Shown: one piece after another, positions 42,257 to 53,200 of the stretch
Numbering within the stretch: the stretch's first letter is position 1
Layout: every line of letters starts with the position of its first letter
Source: Scolanthus callimorphus
Taxonomy: Eukaryota; Cnidaria; Anthozoa; Actiniaria; Edwardsiidae
DNA length: 64,000 bases
NCBI GenBank assembly: GCA_033964015.1
Contig: CM066923.1
Location: 3,396,978-3,460,977, forward strand
Direction of reading: 5' to 3'
Made by a program: the position numbers and the translations under genes
Notes under the pieces: model-generated
Seen by the model: the letters and a program-made list of their open reading frames with translations, nothing else
Database searches by the model: none
What the model was told of the DNA's origin: nothing

Positions 42257-42893
42257 TGTAGGCTTCAAAAAACAAGCAAAACCATGCATTCAAACGCAAC
42301 AAACAGTAGTTCAGTTTTTCCAGGTTTAATCAAACAATCTTCAGGCTTGAATCAGTTGAGTCGGAATGTAGCAGATTTCTAAATACTAAATCAAGGCTAA
42401 ATCGATATATTGATGGCCAGATGTTAATAATGTCGACCAAGTGCTGGTGACGATTATGTTGTTCGATGCTGCAGTAATGCTGGTTTGAACTAAGAATCAA
42501 ACAATAAAGGAAAATTTAACTCGATGCGCGTGACTTACAATGCGTGGCTAAATAGTGGAAAATCATGTATAATACGCCTTACACAACAGTAGACAATCAT
42601 TACAATTAACCTAATAATTACTAAATAGGGCTATAGATCTTACTTTGGTCTCCTGGCTTGCTTGTTCGGGTAGAATGGATAGAGGTTGAAATCGAATAGG
42701 TAGCGTAGCTGAGTAAATTATGTTGTTGTAAAACTAACCCGAAACGAGCTCTAAGCTACTTTCTTACCTAAGAGTTGCCCTTGAACGTGATTGGCTAATA
42801 AGTCATTATAATTTGGATTGCGTTACACGCCGCTGTTGATTAAGAAAAATCTGATTGATTGATAATTGATTGTTTGCGAATATAAAGCTAACA
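42257..42893 (-). repeat. 5' LTR of the BEL/Pao element
   Basis: 637 bp, nearly identical to the 3' LTR. It should carry the element's promoter. TATAAAG lies near its outer edge (42881-42887, minus-strand sense reversed), so the exact start site is not clear. Confidence 0.93.
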
Positions 42894-42951
42894 GCACTAG
42901 TACGAAATGAAATAACAAGATTTGAAAATTAACTGTTGAAGAATGTTTTAC

Positions 42952-43009
42952 CTCTTGGTGGTATTTTTTGAAAACGGTGATATTCCGTTGTGATAGAGAC
43001 CGGAGACAT
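42952..43009 (-). CDS. Possible first coding exon, unknown gene
   Basis: ATG at 43007-43009 opens MSPVSITTEYHRFQKIPPR and ends at a donor (AGAG|GTAAAA). TTTATTTAAAGG lies about 50 bp upstream. The region is GC-richer than its surroundings, like a promoter. The downstream exon was not found; the BEL element occupies the next 7.8 kb. The phase does not fit the heptad-gene exon at 34189 directly, unless this exon is untranslated there. Confidence 0.3.
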
Positions 43010-43389
43010 CGTGACCGAGGCCGAGGCTTTTTGCGCACAATGAAACCGCATACACCTTTAAATAAACTAGTGCGTGCGCCACAGAATTCAGCGCGCGCTA
43101 CTAATCCGGACCCGGGGACCGTATCGTAGGATCCCTGAACCCACCGAGCCAATCAGAGCGCGCTGTTTAATGGTTCCGTACCGCTCCTTTGTGATTATTT
43201 AATTTACATTCGTTGGAATAAGATTTCAATGGTCAAATCTCGGAATAACCATTTAGAAACAACGGTAGACAAGTTCTGCGTTACCAAATTACACCGAAAC
43301 GGTGTGTCCCACTTCCCTACATCGGCCGATGGAAATGGATGCTTTTTCTAGTCGGTACAAAACGTCGGCTGACTGAGGCACGTTACGCT

Positions 43390-43862
43390 ATGGGATGAAC
43401 GGACCAATTGATGATGAAGCGCCACTATTTTCTGGGAAAAAAAAGAAGAAAAAATGTGAAAATTCCAATAAGCCGTTAGAGCGTTGTTTTTACGACGAGA
43501 AACCCGGGAGTTATTCGGGTTTACATAATTAAGATATGCATGTATGTACTATAAGGTAACTGAGGTAATCTGGAAGTTCAGTAGCTTAATCTCACTTTAT
43601 AAAAACGTATCAGTTAAAATAACACTGACATTCGTTTTCTAGTCGTCTTGCCAAATCTGGGATTAACGGACCAATTGATGATGAAGCGCCACTATTTTCT
43701 GGGAAAAAAAGAAAAAATGTGAAAATTCCAATAAGCTGTTAGAGCGTTTTTTTTACGACGAGAAACCCGGGACTTATTCGAGTTTAAATAATAAGATATG
43801 CATGTATAACCTTTCTATAAGGTGACTGAGGTAAGGTGACTGAGGTAATCTGGAAGTTCAAT
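43390..43862 (+). repeat. Tandem duplication, period about 275 bp
   Basis: ACGGACCAATTGATGATGAA..GCGCCACTATTTTCTGGG through GGTAATCTGGAAGTTCA occurs at about 43397-43584 and again at about 43667-43861 with small differences. A 14 bp word, GGTGACTGAGGTAA, is further doubled at 43820-43850. Confidence 0.8.
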
Positions 43863-44305
43863 GAACAAGGAATAGAAAGTAGACAACCTGAGACGATGTG
43901 TGTTTTGTATGAAGGATTAAATTTGAGTATTAATGGCCGGTCTATGTTATTGACTTGGTTATTGGCTCGTTTAAATTTCATTTATTATTAGCAAATATTA
44001 ACAAACATAAGAACGAACGGAATGTTGAAAGAATGAAGAAAGGTTATAGAAATGTTTAACAATATATTTTTCTTTTTAAAGACCAGCTGTTTACAAGAGC
44101 ACGTCTTTTTTCTTGAATAAACACCTTTGGCTAAAAACCAATATTATTTCAAACCAATATGCGTTTTAATAAAAAGGAAAGAAATGAAAAATCATGGACC
44201 TGAACTTTCAGTTCATATAGAATATATTAGCTAGTTTTCTAATTTTCGTACATGGTCATATTTTTAATTATAAAGAGGAGTCATTCAATGTTATCAATAC
44301 CTTAC
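43863..44305. other. AT-rich non-coding stretch
   Basis: I see nothing beyond simple AT-rich sequence. It is probably intron of the PAN-domain gene. Confidence 0.4.
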
Positions 44306-46024
44306 CTGGGCAATCTCTTGATAGAATCTGTAGATAAAAGGAAAAGAAATAAGTCATGCAACTGTCTTTATTTGGTCACTTTTACGTCAATTGCCACTGC
44401 ATTCTCTCCTCCCCTCCCTCACCGAGAAGTCATTCAACCTACGCTTGCCGCTGTCAAACGCTCTACCAGTACTTTTTGGTCAACATCTGAGCTAGTATAC
44501 TGACCAGGTCGAAATTATATTGAAAGGCAGTTCTTCATTAAATTTTGAATCTAAAAGCTTCTTTTTGCTGTTGTGAGCGATTGTATCCACCAATCACCGA
44601 CGCTTTTGCCAACAATTGATTTTGTTTTTGTACCGTCCTCCAGAATTTTGACTTAAGCCCGGTGCACACTAGCGACATAACGACATAAGAACGTTATGTT
44701 GCAACGAACATGGGAAAATAACTGAAATAATCAAAAATTTCCATGGATCATCATTAGATTACTTCACCAAAGCAGTCTTATGTGATGTTTGGCACTTCAT
44801 CTTTTTGAAACGACTAAATTTTGTCCGCGTAATATTTCTCTTATATCGTTATGTCGCAAGTGTGCACCAGGCTTTAGCAATAAAACGTTCTTAACATAAG
44901 CCCCCTAGATGAGCTACAAGCTCTTGGGGCAAATAAAATAAAATATAATTGAAAATTTTAACAAAAAAAATAAATAATATATTCCTTGTGCTATTGCATA
45001 CTGACAAGTTCGAGTGAGAGTTTCCATTTGAATTACCTGGTGAAATTGAAATTGTAAGCAGCGTACACACACACCTGATCCAATATTTTCCTACAAGAGT
45101 CTTAAAACTTCTTAAAAATAAAAAAAACTTTGGTTCTTTTTAGCTTTTAATTATCCAAAATCGATCTTGCAACTTTAGCCTTTTTAGAACAGTTTACATG
45201 TTAAAAACGTCGTATAAATCGAGATAAATATATTTTTATGGAGATAAAAAACATAGACTGGTGTCAGGCGTTTTAAATAAACAGACGAGCTGCGTTTTGC
45301 TTTTTCGTAGTTCATGAGTAGGGAATCGCGGGCACAAATATGACAAAATGTGCAGCTCTTTTGAGGACATGTTGTAGTGTGTCCACGACGTATGCGCAAA
45401 TGTTAAACATTTCCGTTCAGTGTAAGTCTGAAAAGTTATAAATGGAAAAGTCGAAAACGCTCATTATTAACGCGGTTGCTTCTTCAGCACGGTTTTCGCA
45501 TTTTTTCAATTACGTTTCAGATTTTATCATTTTCTGATACGGTTTTGCGGTTTAAAAATTTCTACGGATTTCGTCACCACAAATAATCATTCGTTATGAT
45601 AGCGTTACATAAAGTTCTAAATATTAAGTAATCTTACCTTGCTCAAAATAGTGGAATTGATATGATAGTATGTGGATCCTTTCTTATCTCTAAGAACCCC
45701 GTCTGATGTAAGGTGGTCTTTATGATTGATTTGACAAACGTTAATAGTTCCGTTCTCTCGCTCTTCTTTCGCGTAGTTAAACGAGGCACACGAGGGAATC
45801 CTTAAACATAAGTCCAGGCACTGTAAATCGCTCACAGTGGCTTTCTTCTTGATGCGAGCATGTATCAGTCGTTTTCCAGGTAGCTTGGCCTTTTCCAAAA
45901 GCCTTTCGAAAGTTAGTTGCCCTCCATTCCGACAATCATCAGCTTTGGCGTGCGAAAAACAAATGAAAATCCCTGTTAACAACAACAAAGCAAAATTTGC
46001 TCCACGCACTTCACAAATCTTCAT
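44306..46024 (-). CDS. Secreted PAN/Apple-domain protein, 5' exons
   Basis: Exon 1 (45638-46024) encodes a signal peptide (FALLLLTGIFICFSHAKA) followed by a PAN/Apple-like domain with paired cysteines (LQCLDLCLRIPSCASFNY..VCQIN), and ends AGCAAG|GTAAGA in phase 0. Downstream, a 22 bp microexon (44306-44327) has a strong pyrimidine tract, AG acceptor and GTAAGG donor, and would add ILSRDCP. Further exons, which should lie below 44.3 kb, were not identified, so the gene is incomplete. PAN domains bind protein or carbohydrate in the extracellular space. The ligand is unknown. Confidence 0.65.
44655..44874. mobile_element. MITE with AAGCCCGGTGCACACT termini
   Basis: AAGCCCGGTGCACACTAGCG and CGCAAGTGTGCACCAGGCTT are inverse, with TCGTTATGTCGC/GCGACATAACGA following inside. 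220 bp, in the intron of the PAN gene. Confidence 0.8.
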
Positions 46025-46744
46025 ATTTCATTATTGCTCAGTGGAACGAGAAAAACTGCAAATGACTTTGACCGCCGATGGCTCTACTAGAATATGAATC
46101 TGGTTATTCAATTTGTTGATAAACAAAGCTGGGTTACAGCTGACCATTTGAATAACCTCAACTGATTGACGGACAGAATTAATAACTAACACATCTAGTT
46201 AAACCGATTTTGACAATTTGGTCAAAAAATTAACCAAACAATCAGATCAAGTACGAACCCATTAACAGTTGGGAATTAATCAATTGTCTAGTAATTTCCA
46301 TGTGTGTGCGTAATTTAGACGCAACGCTTTTTTGTCGAAAAATCTTCGAAAAATATCTTTCTTTCCCTCTTTTCTATACACTTTTCATCGCGTATTTATT
46401 TATTCTGTCTCCACGAAGGTCTTGTTTACCATTTTTCATTTCATAATTATTTTAAGATACATCTCGAGTGTGCAAATGACACTTTCCCCTTTGCAAAAAA
46501 GACAAAGACAGAACGTTATGTATTCAATTAGAACTTCTATTCCGGTTTAATTTTGCTCGCACGTTTATTTGAACTATGAAACCAAAGAGAAACGCCGCGG
46601 GAACCCTGCCTATATTTGGTTAGGATCTGTTTTCAACCGATTGTCGCATTCCCATTGGTCGACAGTGAACACGTGACATGGAGCAGCCTGTTTCGCTGAA
46701 ATTCTAGAAAATTCTAGCGTTGCACAATAAAAACACAACAATCA

Positions 46745-46916
46745 CAGGGAATTTCTGAAGAAACATCCATGGGAAAAGCTGAATTTCCCAAAGCACACGC
46801 ATGGGAAATGTTCGGAATTCACATGGACAGCCATGGGAAATCCGAACACTTCCCAATCTTGTGTCATGGGAAATTCAGCATTTCCCATGGATAGGATTCT
46901 GTAGAAATTCCATGTG
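46745..46916. mobile_element. MITE of the CATGGGAAAT family (copy 1)
   Basis: Inverted ends CAGGGAATTTCTGAAGAAA and TTCTGTAGAAATTCCATG. Inside are mirrored CATGGGAAA.GCTGAATTTCCC and GGGAAATTCAGCATTTCCCATG. A relative lies at 61188-61349. Confidence 0.65.
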
Positions 46917-47430
46917 AAATAGAGGGCTCTTTTCTGGCAGTGGGATAGTTTTTCCCTCGGACGTTTTATGTTCAAATCCTCGTGTAAACTATCCCACGAT
47001 AGAGCGCGTTTTAACGGCATCTTTACATACAAGCACGTCAACCCTATGTTACCAGCTTATTATTATTATTTTTTGGCTTCATCCTTTTTAATTTGGTTAT
47101 TTTAAAGAATGATTCATCCTATTAAAACAGTTTGCTCATTGGTAGAAACCACTTGAGATTCAAGATTTAAAACTAGCATAGGAAACGTTATGTCAAAGAA
47201 TCTCCTCCAGAGCAGTTGCAGCTTCCCTTCGCACTCATCTTTATTTGTATTGGGTTGTAAGGTTTGTCACCGGGATGTCATGATAGGTTGTCACTCCAAA
47301 GCAAAAGGTTTGACTTAGCAAACTTTAAACAAGTTAGACTTAGTTAACACATCATCAACTTCCCGATTTTTTTTAATCCGCAAGTTTTTTCCTCTCATGG
47401 CGTGTTTTTCTCTCCGAATTGAACTTGCCC

Positions 47431-47606
47431 CATTCTCGTACCCATAGCTCCCCGGCTCGTTCTCAACTCGCAGGGGAGGCTCTGGTGACATCCATTTGAG
47501 GACCTTTGCTGATTGGCTGGTTTTGAACGTTGGTGCATGCGTCAGTGGCTGTCACCAGAGCCTCCCCCGCGAGGAGACGAGCCGGGGAGATCTGGGTAAG
47601 AGAATG
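47431..47606. mobile_element. CATTCTCGTACCC MITE, copy 1
   Basis: Inverted ends CATTCTCGTACCCATAGCTC and CTGGGTAAGAGAATG. Inner arms GGGGAGGCTCTGGTGACA and TGTCACCAGAGCCTCCCC. Confidence 0.82.
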
Positions 47607-48406
47607 AACTTGTCCACTATGTTCTATATACGTTGTTTCACTTCAAGCAGTCCTTTAGTGCGACTGACGACGGTGCTACCTAAGGACACATCCTGCTATG
47701 TACTTTGTATATCCTCCTCCTCGTTCTGAGATATTGTGAAAGATTCATACAGGGTACCATATGTCAAAACCTACAGAGGAGTATTTTGCTTATGCCATGC
47801 GCAACAACCGCTGCCGTCCATGTTTACATTGCAGACTCAACTCAGGGAAAAGCACTGTTGAGTATCGCGAATTTGTAATCAAATAGCGCGCTATTTCTAT
47901 TTCTCGTTTGTTTTGCTTCTTTTATTCTGAAAGTGGGAAGGATAAAATAAAAGGTTTATTCAGCTGTCTGTGTAGTGCAAATAAACTTGTTTGATTTGAG
48001 GATCTGTGAACCTTCATCTGCGACTGTTTAAACTGATTCAAACTGCAAGAACCGGAAAAAAGACGATGTTTAGCAATAGTAACGATGTCATTTTTCATCC
48101 TATCAGTTTACGATAAAAGCCTTCCAGTGGGGTTAGATCCCGGTTAGATCAAGTGGAGAGATATCATAACTTGGGTTGAAAAATATAAGTTGACCCGTTG
48201 TTCCACATAGATTTTGACTCCAACCACTCACAAAACAACACGAGCATCATTCAGTGTACTTTGACTGACCTGTTACTAGTAATGAAAAACTACAATATGT
48301 CATGTGACCAAACAATCACCTATTCTGGAATTAAAGTTCTTTGACTACAATGATTTACAAACCCGGATTGTGTATCTAACCAAGCTGGGAATTTGTCAAC
48401 GATTAT

Positions 48407-48773
48407 TAAGAGCACTCGTCAGTAAATATCGCCCGGGTCGCGAATTTCGAGAATTTGAAAAATCCCCCAAATTTGGTAAAATGTTGAACTAGTTGACCAC
48501 TAACTACGGTGCAAGTTTTAGCTTGATCTGACTTAATCGGATCACCCGGTTGACCCCCGTTTCGAGCTCCAATTTCACGTCCTTTCAGAGCACCTGAAAT
48601 CACACTAAAAAATTGCCAAAAACGCATTCATAAAACCTACAATGGATGGAAACAGAAAAAATAAACATTCCTTGGTAATCTGAGTGCAGTTTCAAACATT
48701 TTGAGTGAAAATAGAATATTTTGTGGAATTTTAATTATTTTTGGGTTTCGATATTTACTGACGAGTGCTCTTA
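48407..48773. mobile_element. MITE with TAAGAGCACTCGTCAGTAAA termini
   Basis: A perfect 25 bp terminal inverted repeat (left 48407-48431, right 48749-48773) around a 317 bp non-coding centre. Confidence 0.85.
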
Positions 48774-48985
48774 AATACCCAGCCTGAAGGCTGTGAAGGG
48801 TACCCACCCTGGAGATACAAGCTCCATCTTCACCCTTGGGATATGTTCTCTCTCGTGTTTCTCCCAACATCACGCGTGCTCTATTGACAGTGCTCTATTG
48901 CGCAGGAAAGTGTAGTTTGAACATGGGAATGACAATAAAATAGTGTACCACCACGCGATGTCCTGCGCACGATTTTGACATTCCG

Positions 48986-49205
48986 CATTCTCGTACCCAG
49001 AGCTCCCCGCTCGTCTGCTCGCAGGGGAGGCTCTGGTGACATCCATTTGAGGGCCGCCGCTGATTGGCTGTTTTTGAGCGTTGGAGCGTGCGCTGAAAGG
49101 CCTTTCTCTCAGCGGCTCTGTATTAAATCTCGCGCATGCGTCAGTGGCTGTCACCAGAGCCTCCCCTGCGAACAGACGAGCCGGGGAGCTCTGGGTTCGA
49201 GAATG
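48986..49205. mobile_element. CATTCTCGTACCC MITE, copy 2
   Basis: Same family as 47431-47606, with a longer centre (CTTTCTCTCAGCGGCTCTGT). Ends CATTCTCGTACCCAGAGCTC and GAGCTCTGGGTTCGAGAATG. Confidence 0.82.
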
Positions 49206-50293
49206 GACATTCCGTGACCTTTTCAATCCGCAGGTAAGTGGGTAAGGGGAATTATCAGAAGAAAAATAATAAAATTGCGTTATCTGTTTATTCGTAAACA
49301 ATGTTAGACCCTAGAAAAACATGCTTGTAAATATGCTGTCAAATGATCATAAATCAGACATCAAATAAGATAATCTTAGTATTAGATAGAAATAATCTTA
49401 GAATCATTCTGAAAAAGAACTTTTTTTTCGCATGTGAAAAATTAATTATACCTTCAATTCGAGGAAAGTTATTATATTACAAAGGCGATCTAGGACGATT
49501 TGACCGAGCTGCGCATCGAACTGATTGAGACATTAAAATGACAAATGTTCCCAAGCAAAGTTAATGACATATGAATCTTTTAATTCAAGGTTAGGTAATG
49601 TAAGGACGATTCTAGAAGCTTTGCGACTTTGCCGAAGAGGCTTTTGATAAATGGTCGAAACAGCTTTTTAATAATACGACTTAGGAATGTTTTCGCGTAG
49701 GTGACCTTAACTAAGCTTAACAAATTGCAGTGACTGCAGCTATATGCTTGCGCACTCAAATTTCCCATCTGAGCTAATCGCAGCTATAGCCAATAAGAGC
49801 AGAGGAAAAAGGTAGACGGCCTCTGGCAGGGGTGGTTTCGCAGTTAGTGGTTAGCGTGAATTCGATTGGATACTTTTGGCAATCAGAATGTTAAAAGAAA
49901 CACAATCAGTCAATCATTTGAAACTGCAGTAAGACATTAGTCTTGCTGTTGTTGGAGTCGAAACCGCCTGTCACCTCAAGCAGATTACACTTGATATCCA
50001 ACCCATGCGTGGTTTCTCTCGTCACATAAGGCAGTGCACTTAGGGCTAGGGTTTGTTGGCGTGACTTGCTCGCAGCGAATGGCGGACGAACATCGAGGGA
50101 GCTCAGCGCGGCTCAGTTACAAAATGACCTAGAATTTGACGAGAACGGAATGAGCTTGCACCAGGGTGTTCTTCCTAATGGAGAACACTCCAAATCTGGT
50201 TGATAGCAACGGAGAAAGAGCAAAATTCAACAAGAATAGCTTCTGGGTTTGTCATCGGAACGTAACTTTTAGCAGACGGGGGAAATTGGAGCC

Positions 50294-53200
50294 ATGTTAC
50301 AACGCTGGAGACTGTGTTATGTCGGGGTTCTGGTCGTAGCTTTTCTAGCCACAGGAATTCAAAGCAAAAATAGTAAGTTACTTATTCATTAAATAACTTC
50401 AATGTATTATTTTGTCAGAATGTATTAAGAATTTTCGTAATTTAAACATTAATATTGGGTATTAAAAGGGTAAGATAGTTTTAGTGCTGAAATACGTCGG
50501 GGAAACCGTTTAGCTGAAGCTGGTTTAAGTAGTAATATTAATTGAAACGATTATTAGAATATTGTTTCATTTTATACCATAACCGAAAATCGATCTGACA
50601 ATAAGTAAGGCTTAAACTGGCATATCAATTTATATTTTGATATCCTTAATCAAAATCCTACCGAAATATTTTTGTCTTTCTGCCTGCACTGTTTTTCGTT
50701 GCGTCTCTCGAACTTTAGTTTCAAGGATGATTGAAAAAGACCATAGGTTTTGGGTTTTATGTCTACGCCTTGTGGTTAAAAAAGATTTCTCGAATGAACT
50801 GTTAACCCAAGCAAATCAATAATATTCAAGATGTCGTGCATATGTTACATGAAACATCAATAATCCCGAAACATGGGTTTAAGTTACCGGTACATATTTA
50901 CATGAAAAGAATCCTTGTAGAAATTTAATTTTGGAATACATTGAAATTCGAAATGTTGGTACCTGAATTTTCTTTATCAGGGAAGCATTTCGAGAAAGAT
51001 ATAAATTTACCGAAAGTTAGTCATTCGCTGCAAGACCAGCAAACAGTTTCGACGGGCAGAAAAATGTATGTAAAATGTTAAATTAGTAGGACATCAAGTT
51101 AATGTGACAGCAATGCATCGCCCAGGCGGGGGAACATTGCTAAGTATAAACACATCGTCTTTCAACTTCGCGTGTGGAATGTATTGTTGAAAAATAAATA
51201 GAAGGATAATTACTAAGGCTCGGTTTTGCACACCTGAACGGAGGTGACATGAGCTGTATCAGTCACGATATTTTGGCGCCAGAAAGACGTTTGCTGAAAC
51301 CAAAATCAGCGATGTTATGACTCGGTCGCCCGCAACGAGACAAGTCTAGAAGCTGAGCTTTTCTTAAGGAGTACGCAAGTCTAGATGGCGCTAACCTCCG
51401 CACTCTACATGACTATCAAAATAACTAGCTTACGAAAAAAAAAACTGGAGTTAAAGTTATAAACAACCGGGCTACTACAAGTAACAGATGACAGTACCTC
51501 ACAGGTGGAAAAATTTAATCGCAAGGGGCGGAAATTCGCACTACATCCCAAATACTCACAACAACTGCTTCATTGAAAGCAGAAACATGTAACATATTGC
51601 TAAAGATCTTGTTAAACGTTTATTTTTCCTTTTGGCATGATTTTCATAAATAAACATTACATATTAAACTGATTGTATACTGGCCAGAAATTACTTTATG
51701 ACCACACCTGTAAAATGTGCCCCTTTTCGAAATTATATTCCGGTTGTGCGCGCTCCGATAGCTGCAACCCTCCTTAAAGATAAGCTTTTGTCGGCGTGTC
51801 GGCCAGCATTTGTACTGAAAAAGTTGATAAGACATCATTTGCAAGAGGGTTGCAAATTGACGATTTTTTGTTTAAGTTACAATAAAAAGAACATTTCAAA
51901 ATCTCGAGAGTCTGTTTCCAAAATAACACCTAAATTGTACTTGCGTTTGGTCATTTCAAGATTAAGATTATTGGTCTACTTTGTGGAGTTTTCGTTTTTG
52001 CTGCCACTTCAAAAAGTGTTTTTATAGAAGCCCGAGGCTGATGCGCTAAAACTGACAATTAAAAGATTAAACTCCAATCACGAGGGAAGCTTCCTGTGTC
52101 AAACACAGCGAGGTCGTTAAGCCATAGCCATAGGAAACAAAAATTATTGTATTTGCTCCATTGGAGCTGTAATTTCAATAATGTTAAATGGCGGATTAAA
52201 TCAATAAAAAGGAAATATTAAAATTGACAGCATTGCAAAGGGCTTGACGTTTCTAAATTAACGTTTCTAAATATGGGAAAAAATATTTCCCATTAAAATA
52301 TTCAGTTATATGCCATGGGTAATTACTAGTTGTCCTTACTGACACTTCGCTCGTTGTGGAATCGTTTTTCTGAGCCACTTTTGAGCAGGTCTGTAGCGGA
52401 CCAAAACCTTTGGGCCCAAACAATGCTAAAACAATCAGAACAGGGGTTAGTTGGGAAACAGTGCTGTATAGGAAACCCAGAGCAACTTTGTATCAAACCT
52501 AGGGTGACCTTGTTGTGCACAAGGGCGAGGCGTATAGTTAAATACCCCCAGGCCAATACCCCATATGACCCCTGTAAGCTCTGAAACACATCCAAAGCAC
52601 GTGAGAACATGGCCTTCCACAAAAGCTTATTGTAGAGTCGAGGGATCTTCAATGTATTATTACCAGTCTGAGTGAAGCTCGGTGTTTGTGGCCAAACAAG
52701 TGGCTGAGGAAGGGTAAATAAGGCAACATGGTTTACTCTTGGAATTAAGTACGCAATAGCAAGGCTTACTAGATACTAGATCAAAAGGTTAAGTACCAGA
52801 GGTTTTAATTCAGAGATTAACCCTTTGAGGTCTTAAGAGGGTTGGGAATGGAGCAGGGTGCGTTGATAATAGAGGTAACACCGGAGAAGACAAATAATAC
52901 CTTTAAATCCTGTGAATTAGGAATCTTTCCATTAGGAATAAAGGATATAGAGTTTCGTAGTCTTAACGAAATATGGGCTTCCTGTGTTGTACACACGTTT
53001 GCCAAAAATGGCGGGAATTTAGGCTTGAAAATTCCAGAAAACATTCCTTGCACAGGGCATATCCGAAATTGCTAGTAAAAATTTTATTTGCAGATACCAC
53101 CTGCACTCTTGGAAATAACAGCATTTATGTACTGGCCAAGTTTACCCCTGACACTACGCTGAACTGACCGAGCCACAATTCCCAAGTGATCACTCCCCAA

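Larger units (their letters stand above)
35122..42893 (-). mobile_element. Complete BEL/Pao LTR retrotransposon
   Basis: A 7.77 kb element on the minus strand. The direct LTRs (35122-35757 and 42257-42893) are TG...CA bounded, 636 and 637 bp, and I see one indel between them. A 5 bp target duplication, GCACT, flanks both ends. A purine-rich AAGGGGCCGGAA precedes the 3' LTR. I could not recognise a TGG-type primer site next to the 5' LTR. Near-identical LTRs suggest a young insertion. It lies 59 bp downstream of a possible first-exon donor at 42952. Confidence 0.95.
46025..50293. other. Intergenic region with four MITEs
   Basis: The spacer between the PAN gene (leftward) and the ZP gene (rightward). 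Apart from the elements at 46745-46916, 47431-47606, 48407-48773 and 48986-49205, I see no gene. GAACACGTGACATGG at 46665-46680 (E-box) is upstream of the PAN gene. The promoter of the ZP gene should lie just left of 50294. Confidence 0.5.
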
